Origin: an uncultured Bacteroidales bacterium
GTDB taxonomy: Bacteria > Bacteroidota > Bacteroidia > Bacteroidales > Tenuifilaceae
DNA: 9,649 bases
NCBI GenBank assembly: GCA_937915475.1
Contig: CALGIR010000147.1
Coordinates: 1-9,649 of the forward strand
Direction of reading: 5' to 3'
The translations under genes and the position numbers were made by a program. The notes below the pieces were generated by a model. That model saw nothing but the letters and a program-made list of their open reading frames with translations, was not told the origin of the DNA and ran no database searches. This document shows positions 1 through 5,082 of this stretch, piece by piece. Each line of letters starts with the position of its first letter. Position 1 is the stretch's first letter.

Positions 1-419
1 CCTAATGCTAAAGCAATAGCGTAGGCTCCAAATATACCAAACTGTGCTGCAGCACCAACAAGAATTAACTTTGGGTTTGATATTAGTGCAGAGAAATCTG
101 TCATTGCTCCAATTCCCAAGAAAATTAGGGGAGGGTAAATTCCATACCTTACCCCAAAGTAGAGGTAATTTAGTACAGAGCCGTCCTCGTAAATTCCAAT
201 TTCAAAACCTTCGACAAATGGGATGTTCCCCATAATAATTCCAAATCCTATGGGGATAAGCAATAATGGTTCCCACTCTTTAGTAATTGCTAGGAATATA
301 AAAAATAGGCCAATGGCAATCATTACTCCATGTGCCATTGTAAAGTTGGCAAAACCGGTGCCACTAAAAAACTGGAGGAGTTGATTTGATATAAAACTCC
401 AAAAACTACTTCCTTCCAT
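1..419 (-). CDS. mmdB: Na+-translocating decarboxylase beta subunit (methylmalonyl-CoA decarboxylase type), N-terminal part only
   Basis: The first 139 codons of a membrane protein read leftward off the window edge, so the C-terminal two thirds is missing. The start ATG (417-419) lies 4 bases after the biotin-carrier stop and has an AGGAG about 9 bases upstream, one of the few good ribosome sites here. The translation shows an amphipathic start, hydrophobic segments around residues 31-46 and 51-64 (with EPLLLIPIGFG), and the conserved block FLGIGAMTDF (residues 100-109) followed by NPKLILVGAAAQ and GIFG. These are hallmarks of the OadB/MmdB/GcdB family, whose members decarboxylate carboxybiotin and export Na+ across the inner membrane. 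Family members are usually about 380-430 residues. The substrate (methylmalonyl-CoA rather than oxaloacetate or glutaconyl-CoA) is inferred from the upstream epimerase and acyl-CoA carboxyltransferase. The Na+-binding residues lie outside the window and cannot be checked. Confidence 0.93.
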   Translation of the reverse strand, partial: MEGSSFWSFISNQLLQFFSGTGFANFTMAHGVMIAIGLFFIFLAITKEWEPLLLIPIGFGIIMGNIPFVEGFEIGIYEDGSVLNYLYFGVRYGIYPPLIFLGIGAMTDFSALISNPKLILVGAAAQFGIFGAYAIALAL

Positions 420-423
420 AATA

Positions 424-867
424 CTACTCTCCTATGGTTACTAGGATGTCGCCTTCCATAATCGTGTCACCCTTATTTACATTAATTTTGATGATTTTCC
501 CGTCCTTATCGGAGTCAATGTTATTCTCCATTTTCATTGCCTCAAGGCACAGCAATTTTTGTCCTTTTGTAACCATATCACCCTCCTTTACATATAAATC
601 AAGAATAACTCCTGGTAGGGGAGATTTAACATGTCCAGCACCTTTAGGGGCTGATGGGGGACTTGTTTTGGCAGTAGAAGGATGGCTATCGGTAGAAGGT
701 ATGGAGGTTTGACGTACAATTTTGGGTGTTTTGGTTTGCTGAATTACCTTATCAACTTCAACCGTATAGTTTGTACCATTAACCTCAATTTCGGCAATGT
801 TGTCCTCAACCGAAGCAATATTTACCTCGTATTGGTTGCCGTGTATGGTAAGATTATATTTCTTCAT
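424..867 (-). CDS. mmdC: Biotin carboxyl carrier subunit of the decarboxylase complex
   Basis: A 147-residue protein with three visible parts: a short N-terminal beta-rich domain (residues 3-40), a Pro/Ser/Thr/Ala/Lys-rich flexible linker (about 44-78), and a biotinyl domain (about 79-147). The biotinylation motif EAMKM places the modified lysine at Lys112, 35 residues from the C-terminus, the usual spacing. Before it, SPLPGVILDLYVKEGD is the typical start of the lipoyl/biotinyl barrel. The swinging biotin accepts CO2 from methylmalonyl-CoA at the MmdA subunit and delivers it to MmdB in the membrane. The gene sits 11 bases after the OadG-like gene and 4 bases before mmdB, so it is firmly operonic. 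The start ATG at 865-867 is preceded by A-rich sequence without Shine-Dalgarno. Attachment of biotin would need a biotin ligase encoded elsewhere. The family call is very secure; the substrate is inferred from neighbours. Confidence 0.96.
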   Translation of the reverse strand: MKKYNLTIHGNQYEVNIASVEDNIAEIEVNGTNYTVEVDKVIQQTKTPKIVRQTSIPSTDSHPSTAKTSPPSAPKGAGHVKSPLPGVILDLYVKEGDMVTKGQKLLCLEAMKMENNIDSDKDGKIIKINVNKGDTIMEGDILVTIGE

Positions 868-878
868 TTTTTGACTTG

Positions 879-1301
879 TTATTTCGAGTATGGGGTTCGT
901 AAAACTGCTCTATTCATAACTCCGTATATCTTGCTGCTCCAGGGCGAGTATGTCTTTGAAATCTTGTTCATGGTAAGGGTCAAACTCTCGTGGTCGTGCA
1001 ACTCGGTTTTATACAGATACAATGCTAATGCAATGGCGGCAATCTCATCGCCACTTGACGTTACCTTTTCCTGAACACCAACTTCACTTTGGCTTTTTTC
1101 TTTTCGAGTAAAAAGCTTAGTGAAGAGGTTAATCATGTTGTCGATATTTTGAAAAATAATTGCCACAAGAGCTAGCACAGAAAGCACGGAAATCATTGCA
1201 ATTGCTGTCATTGCCGCTCCATATGGGTCTTGTTTTACAAATTCCTCGGCAACATTTCTAGTTGCTTCGGCAGCGTTCAGTAATGTTAGGGATATATTCA
1301 T
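879..1301 (-). CDS. OadG-like gamma/delta membrane anchor subunit of the decarboxylase
   Basis: A protein of about 140 residues with one clear transmembrane segment (about residues 28-51, rich in I/L/V/A) after a short extracytoplasmic N-terminus, a basic stretch (KLFTRKEK) on the cytoplasmic side, then a charged linker and a conserved-looking tail containing EIAAIALALYLYK and ISKTYSPWSSKIYGV. This is the Bacteroidota form of the OadG/MmdD subunit, which anchors the carboxyltransferase and biotin carrier to the membrane beta subunit. It is longer than classical enterobacterial OadG (about 80-85 residues). An in-frame GTG two codons upstream (1305-1307) gives a 142-residue alternative; I prefer the ATG at 1299-1301 because it is the stronger codon and neither has a Shine-Dalgarno. 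It lies between mmdA (12-base gap) and mmdC (11-base gap). Identification leans on topology and operon position as much as on sequence. Confidence 0.85.
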   Translation of the reverse strand: MNISLTLLNAAEATRNVAEEFVKQDPYGAAMTAIAMISVLSVLALVAIIFQNIDNMINLFTKLFTRKEKSQSEVGVQEKVTSSGDEIAAIALALYLYKTELHDHESLTLTMNKISKTYSPWSSKIYGVMNRAVLRTPYSK

Positions 1302-1313
1302 TTGCACAGTTAA

Positions 1314-2879
1314 TTAAAGTGGTATGTTGGAATGCTTACGTGGGGGATTAACATCCTTTTTAGTTTGTAAGGATTGTAACGCCCTAATAACGCGGAATCG
1401 AGTATTTCGGGGTTCAATAACATCATCAATGTAACCAAATTTTGCGGCTACATATGGGTTTGCAAACTTATCCTTATACTCATTTTCCTTCTCTAGTAAG
1501 AATGCGGCTTTCGCCTTTTGATCCTCAATACCCCTAAGTTCACGGCTATGCAATACTTCAATGGCACCCTTGGGTCCCATTACTGCAATTTCAGCGCCTG
1601 GCCATGCATAGTTAATGTCGCCACGGAGATGTTTTGAGCTCATCACATCGTAGGCGCCACCATATGCCTTGCGGAGAATAATTGTTACCTTAGGAACGGT
1701 AGCTTCGCCATAGGCAAACATTAGCTTGGCTCCATTAAGAATAATTGCGTTGTACTCTTGCCCAGTACCAGGAAGGAAACCAGGAACATCAACTAAAGTA
1801 ACAACAGGAATATTAAATGCGTCGCAGAAACGAACGAAGCGTGCCGCCTTGCGTGATGCGTTGATATCGAGCACACCAGCCATATATTGTGGCTGATTGG
1901 CTACTATTCCCACCGACATTCCGTTAAAGCGAGCAAAGCCGGTAATAATGTTAGGGGCATAGTGGCGTTGTACCTCAAGGAATTCTCCGTAGTCGACAAT
2001 CGTTTCAATAACCTCAAGCATGTTATAAGCCTTATTCGATTCCTCGGGGATAATTTCGTTGAGCGAATCATCAAGCCTATTAATTGGGTCATCGCAAGGA
2101 GCCATTGGAGGATCCTCAAGGTTGTTCTGTGGGAGGTAGCTTAAAAGCTTTCTAATAATCAAAATCCCCTCTTCCTCCGATTCGGAAACAAAGTGTGCAA
2201 CACCCGATTTTGAACCGTGAATATCGGCTCCACCTAGTTCCTCTGCAGTTACTGTTTCGCCGGTTACTGTTTTCACAACCTTTGGACCAGTAACAAACAT
2301 ATAGCTTGTGCTACGGTTCATTAGAATAAAATCTGTGAGTGCAGGAGAATAAACAGCACCACCAGCACAAGGGCCAAAAATGGCCGAAATTTGGGGAATA
2401 ACTCCCGAAGCAAGAATATTACGCAGGAAGATGTCAGCATAGCCAGCCAAGCTTTTTACGCCTTCTTGGATACGTGCTCCACCACTATCGTTAATTCCAA
2501 TAACGGGGGCACCCACTTTCATGGCCATATCCATTATTTTGCAAATTTTTTCGGCAAACATTTCCGATAATGAACCTCCAAAAACGGTAAAGTCCTGAGA
2601 GAAAACATAAACGATGCGCCCATCAATAGTACCGTACCCAGTAACAACACCATCGGATAGATAGGTCTCTTCTTCTAATCCAAAATCGGTACAGCGATGT
2701 GAAACGAACATATCAAATTCTTCGAAACTACCTTCATCGAGTAGCATATCAATACGTTCACGAGCTGTGTATTTCCCTTTTTTATGTTGAGAATCAATAC
2801 GCTTTTGGCCTCCACCAAGCTTGGCTTTTTCTCTAAGCTCAATTAAATCCTGAATTTTTTGCTTTTGAGTCTTATTCAT
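1314..2879 (-). CDS. mmdA: Methylmalonyl-CoA decarboxylase alpha subunit / acyl-CoA carboxylase carboxyltransferase
   Basis: A full-length 521-residue carboxyltransferase of the PccB/MmdA crotonase-fold family (usual length 510-530). The N-terminal half has the acyl-CoA-binding side: RERIDMLLDEGSFEE (40-54), DSGGARIQEG (131-140) and GPCAGGAVYSPALTDF (169-184), where the glycines form an oxyanion hole. The C-terminal half carries the biotin side: DVPGFLPGTGQE (364-375) and YGGAYDVMSSKHLRGD (406-421), then AWPGAEIAVMGPKGA (425-439). It transfers the carboxyl group of (S)-methylmalonyl-CoA to biotin on MmdC, releasing propionyl-CoA. The same fold serves propionyl-CoA carboxylase, which works in the other direction. 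No biotin carboxylase (ATP-grasp) gene is nearby, and membrane beta and gamma subunits follow, so the decarboxylase reading is much better supported. The start ATG (2877-2879) is 32 bases after mce and lacks a Shine-Dalgarno. Confidence 0.95.
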   Translation of the reverse strand: MNKTQKQKIQDLIELREKAKLGGGQKRIDSQHKKGKYTARERIDMLLDEGSFEEFDMFVSHRCTDFGLEEETYLSDGVVTGYGTIDGRIVYVFSQDFTVFGGSLSEMFAEKICKIMDMAMKVGAPVIGINDSGGARIQEGVKSLAGYADIFLRNILASGVIPQISAIFGPCAGGAVYSPALTDFILMNRSTSYMFVTGPKVVKTVTGETVTAEELGGADIHGSKSGVAHFVSESEEEGILIIRKLLSYLPQNNLEDPPMAPCDDPINRLDDSLNEIIPEESNKAYNMLEVIETIVDYGEFLEVQRHYAPNIITGFARFNGMSVGIVANQPQYMAGVLDINASRKAARFVRFCDAFNIPVVTLVDVPGFLPGTGQEYNAIILNGAKLMFAYGEATVPKVTIILRKAYGGAYDVMSSKHLRGDINYAWPGAEIAVMGPKGAIEVLHSRELRGIEDQKAKAAFLLEKENEYKDKFANPYVAAKFGYIDDVIEPRNTRFRVIRALQSLQTKKDVNPPRKHSNIPL

Positions 2880-2911
2880 TGCTTTGAATTTTATTAAAAT
2901 GTGTACTTACT

Positions 2912-3322
2912 TTATTTATTTTTATTCTCACACAGCTCAGTGAGTACACCAAAGGTTGATTTGGGATGAAGAAATGCGATATCGAGACCCTCAGCACCTT
3001 TTCGTGGTGTTTTGTCAATTAGCCTAATTCCGTTCTCTTCTGCCGCTTTAAGTTGTTCTTCAATGTTCTCAACAGCATAGGCAATATGATGCACGCCCTC
3101 GCCCCTTTTTTCAAGGAATTTACCAATTGGCCCCTCAGCATCAGTTGATTCAAGGAGTTCAATCTTTGTTTGACCTACCTTAAAGAAGGCGGTTTTAACC
3201 TTTTGCTCTTTTACTTCCTCTATATTGTAGCATTTAAGTCCAAGAAGGCTTTCGTAAAAAGGGATGGCCTCATCCAAACTTTTTACTGCTATTCCAATGT
3301 GTTCAATATGTGATATTTTCAT
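2912..3322 (-). CDS. mce: Methylmalonyl-CoA epimerase
   Basis: A 136-residue protein of the vicinal-oxygen-chelate (glyoxalase) fold, made of two beta-alpha-beta-beta-beta modules. Visible signatures are HIEHIGIAVKSLDEAIPFYE (5-24), KIELLES (53-59), EGVHHIAYAVEN (75-86) and FLHPKSTFGVLTELCE (117-132). Likely metal ligands are His8, Glu55 in the KIELLE strand, His78 or His79, and Glu129, matching the His/Gln-or-Glu/His/Glu set of characterised epimerases. The enzyme interconverts (R)- and (S)-methylmalonyl-CoA: B12-dependent methylmalonyl-CoA mutase makes the R form from succinyl-CoA, and the decarboxylase encoded just downstream uses the S form. Being first in the operon fits this substrate hand-off. 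The length is normal and there is no sign of damage. The mutase itself is not in the window. Confidence 0.95.
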   Translation of the reverse strand: MKISHIEHIGIAVKSLDEAIPFYESLLGLKCYNIEEVKEQKVKTAFFKVGQTKIELLESTDAEGPIGKFLEKRGEGVHHIAYAVENIEEQLKAAEENGIRLIDKTPRKGAEGLDIAFLHPKSTFGVLTELCENKNK

Positions 3323-3481
3323 AACTTAGGGTTGATTTGTATTTATCTATAAAAGTAGTATGTAATGATTGATTCGGCATTGTTAATAGATGAGCTATTT
3401 AGCATACATCAACTTGTTATACAACATGTTTCAATTCGGCTTAATTGGCTAATCATCCCTTTTCTATATCGTAAAGGATGG
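3323..3481. other. Divergent intergenic region between mce and tcdA
   Basis: About 160-190 bases (depending on the tcdA start) must hold the promoter of the mce-mmd operon on the minus strand and that of tcdA on the plus strand. For the mmd operon I find no exact TAnnTTTG box; the best near-match is TACTTTTA on the minus strand (plus 3350-3357), with no TTG at the expected distance, so its promoter is not resolved. Near the middle are two small symmetric elements, TTGTTATACAA (3413-3423) and the palindrome AACATGTT (3423-3430), which could be operator half-sites but are also plausible by chance in A+T-rich DNA. Confidence 0.4.
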
Positions 3482-3489
3482 TAAATTTG
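3482..3489 (+). promoter_or_regulatory. Candidate Bacteroidota -7 box for tcdA (TAAATTTG)
   Basis: TAAATTTG matches the Bacteroidota sigma-factor -7 consensus TAnnTTTG exactly and lies 27 bases before the tcdA start at 3517, which would give a leader of about 20 bases. No TTG is found 19-21 bases upstream, so only half of the promoter is supported. If real, transcription would begin downstream of the alternative ATG at 3478, favouring the 3517 start. Confidence 0.35.
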
Positions 3490-3516
3490 CACTCAATTTA
3501 CGAAATATTTTTGCCA

Positions 3517-4248
3517 ATGGATTGGTTAGAAAGGACAAAGCTTTTGCTAGGGACAGAGGATCTTCTAAAACTTAGTGAGTGCCATGTTTTAGTGGTTGGT
3601 TTAGGAGGTGTTGGGGCGTATGCTGCTGAGCAGATTTGTCGTGCTGGTGTGGGGGAGATGACAATAGTTGATGGTGATTTTATTCAGCATACTAACAGAA
3701 ACAGGCAGTTACCCGCCTTGAAAAGTACTGTTGGTGTAGCTAAAGCCCAAGTTATGGGGGAACGACTTTTAGATATAAACCCTGATTTAAAGTTACACAT
3801 AATTCAGGAGTATATTCGCGACCAAAGAATGGTTGAAATCCTTGATAATGGCTACGATTATGTTGTTGATGCCATTGATACTCTATCTCCAAAAATATTT
3901 TTAATTTATCACACAATCCAAAAAGGGCTAAAGCTAGTGAGTTCTATGGGTAGCGGCGGGAAATTAGACCCATCAAAGGTTGAAATTGCAGATTTCTCGG
4001 AAACGTGCATATGCCCGTTGGCCCGAATTCTTCGTAAAAGACTTGGTCGGCTTGGTGTAAAGGAGGGCTTTAAGGTAGTTTTTTCAACCGAGGTGGTTCC
4101 TGAACACGCCATGGTTTTGTGCGATGATGAACCAAACAAGAAATCAACCCTTGGCACCATATCGTATATGCCCCCAATTTTTGGTTGCTTAATGGCATCG
4201 GTGGTGGTGAGGGATTTGATTAGTCAATTTAATTCGAAAATTGTCTAA
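3517..4248 (+). CDS. tcdA: tRNA threonylcarbamoyladenosine dehydratase (TcdA/CsdL)
   Basis: A 243-residue ThiF/MoeB/HesA-type E1-like enzyme, close to the usual TcdA length. With the chosen start, the ATP-binding Rossmann motif GLGGVG is at residues 28-33, the acidic turn VDGD at 51-54, NRNRQLPAL at 60-68, VVDAIDTLSPK at 116-126, and VSSMGSGGKLDP at 141-152, followed by PLARILRKRL (167-176), a stretch typical of TcdA rather than MoeB or ThiF. TcdA adenylates and cyclises N6-threonylcarbamoyladenosine at position 37 of ANN-decoding tRNAs to ct6A. An in-frame ATG at 3478 would add 13 residues (VNLHSIYEIFLP after the initiator). I prefer 3517 because family members characteristically begin MDWLxRT and a candidate promoter box lies inside the extension. 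The gene is monocistronic, divergent from mce and convergent with the transposase; no ordinary terminator follows before the REP hairpins. Confidence 0.92.
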   Translation: MDWLERTKLLLGTEDLLKLSECHVLVVGLGGVGAYAAEQICRAGVGEMTIVDGDFIQHTNRNRQLPALKSTVGVAKAQVMGERLLDINPDLKLHIIQEYIRDQRMVEILDNGYDYVVDAIDTLSPKIFLIYHTIQKGLKLVSSMGSGGKLDPSKVEIADFSETCICPLARILRKRLGRLGVKEGFKVVFSTEVVPEHAMVLCDDEPNKKSTLGTISYMPPIFGCLMASVVVRDLISQFNSKIV

Positions 4249-4281
4249 TCAATATCAACATCTCTTCACTTCGCTATATGT

Positions 4282-4473
4282 CCTCTCCGAGGGCGAGGAA
4301 ACGTTTCATCCCAGCGGGGTGAAATAACGATTGAATCTGCACTCTGAGAGGTTCAGCACCCCGTGGGGGTGCAATAACAAAACCACACATTCATCCAAAA
4401 CCTATTGCACCCCTACGGGGTGCCATTCTCCTCCAATATCCTTTGCAATCGCTATTGCACCTCTCCGAGGTGC
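4282..4473. repeat. Cluster of REP-like hairpins (five clear units, one degenerate)
   Basis: The 295-bp convergent gap between tcdA and the transposase holds a run of short hairpins with 3-base loops. Units: 4282-4298 (CCTCTCCGAGGGCGAGG, one mismatch); 4304-4324 (stem of 9, loop AGC, one G-T pair); about 4339-4353 (degenerate GCACTCTGAGAGG); 4356-4372 (GCACCCC-GTG-GGGGTGC, perfect); 4407-4423 (GCACCCC-TAC-GGGGTGC, perfect); 4457-4473 (GCACCTC-TCC-GAGGTGC, perfect). Units at 4304 and 4356 are followed by AATAAC, whereas those at 4407 and 4457 are preceded by CTATT, the opposite orientation, so the array reads as two forward units facing two reverse units. Location between 3' ends of convergent genes and adjacency to a Y1 transposase are classic for REP/BIME elements mobilised by REP-associated tyrosine transposases. 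The hairpins may also end transcription of tcdA and of the transposase. Confidence 0.85.
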
Positions 4474-4543
4474 TTTTATTGCTGCATTCATCACCATCGC
4501 TATTCGAACTCTAACAAGGGCGTTAAATATCAAAAAAAATCTT

Positions 4544-5002
4544 CTACTCAAAAAAATCAAAAATATATTTGGGGTTATACTCTACATTAAACTCCTTTAA
4601 AAAATCCAAATACTCCGCCCTAAACAAAACCTTCTTGTGATGCCTTTGCTGGTTCTCAATGTAATTAATCACATTGGAGCGATGCGACATGCTATACGAA
4701 AACAATCCATATCCTTCTTGCCATTGAAACTTAAACCTCGATAATTTATTCTCATTAATGAATGTTGATGAATCCGATTTGATATCGCGAATTAATGCTG
4801 GAATATCACAGGGATGCATTCCAAAAAACACATGGATATGGTCGTGCATTGAATTTATTGCCAATGGTTTATGCTTCTGGTTTACGAGTATCCCGCCAAT
4901 ATACTTGTGTAGCTCATTCCTAAAGCCATCCTTTATTAATGCATCACGGTGTTTCACTGCAAAAACTAGTTGCATTGAAATCTGATAGTATGGATTTGCC
5001 AT
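4544..5002 (-). CDS. Y1 (HUH) transposase of IS200 type, probably REP-associated (RAYT)
   Basis: A 152-residue protein of the Y1_Tnp family, normal in length for IS200-type TnpA. The HUH metal-binding motif is HIH at residues 55-57 in SMHDHIHVFFG. The catalytic tyrosine is most likely Tyr114 in VINYIENQQRHH, with the YxxxQ helix and Gln118 completing the site. WQEGYGLFSYSMS (94-106) is the stretch usual before that helix. Such enzymes cut and rejoin single-stranded DNA at hairpins. No tnpB partner and no IS ends immediately flank the gene, while REP-like hairpins begin about 70 bases past its stop, so it is better read as a domesticated RAYT than as a full insertion sequence. A GTG at 5009-5011 would add three residues; the ATG at 5000-5002 is preferred. 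All catalytic residues are intact. It begins only 26 bases downstream of the peptidase terminator stem and shows no clear promoter or Shine-Dalgarno. Confidence 0.88.
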   Translation of the reverse strand: MANPYYQISMQLVFAVKHRDALIKDGFRNELHKYIGGILVNQKHKPLAINSMHDHIHVFFGMHPCDIPALIRDIKSDSSTFINENKLSRFKFQWQEGYGLFSYSMSHRSNVINYIENQQRHHKKVLFRAEYLDFLKEFNVEYNPKYIFDFFE

Positions 5003-5021
5003 AAAGCACACTTTATATAGA

Positions 5022-5070
5022 GTTAAAAAACTAACCCTATCAAAACCTTAAATTCTGATAGGGTTAGTTT
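5022..5070 (-). terminator. Rho-independent terminator of the S9 peptidase gene
   Basis: A perfect 15-bp inverted repeat: left arm 5028-5042 (AAACTAACCCTATCA), right arm 5056-5070 (TGATAGGGTTAGTTT), loop of 13 bases. Read on the minus strand it follows the peptidase stop by 12 bases, and the exit arm runs into TTTTTT, the standard intrinsic-terminator form. In the other direction the T-tract is poorer. The stem is unlike the REP hairpins to the left in sequence, arm length and loop size. Confidence 0.85.
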
Positions 5071-5082
5071 ATTGTTCTTTAC

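Noticed and set aside
434..1074. Overlapping plus-strand frames opposite mmdC and the OadG-like gene
   Set aside because: They lie antisense to well-supported genes and their translations show no domain pattern.
1887..2144. Frames on both strands within mmdA
   Set aside because: They are out-of-frame shadows of a 521-residue protein with intact motifs throughout that interval.
4282..4473. CRISPR array
   Set aside because: The repeated units are self-complementary hairpins of variable sequence, spacing and orientation, without constant-length unique spacers or cas genes.
4331..4600. Plus-strand frame running through the hairpin array into the transposase 3' end
   Set aside because: Its codons consist of the REP hairpins and the antisense of the transposase, giving a low-complexity product with no family resemblance.
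5028..5070. Insertion-sequence end or another REP unit to the right of the transposase
   Set aside because: The 15-bp arms and 13-base loop share nothing with the 3-base-loop REP hairpins, and position plus T-run fit an intrinsic terminator of the peptidase gene.
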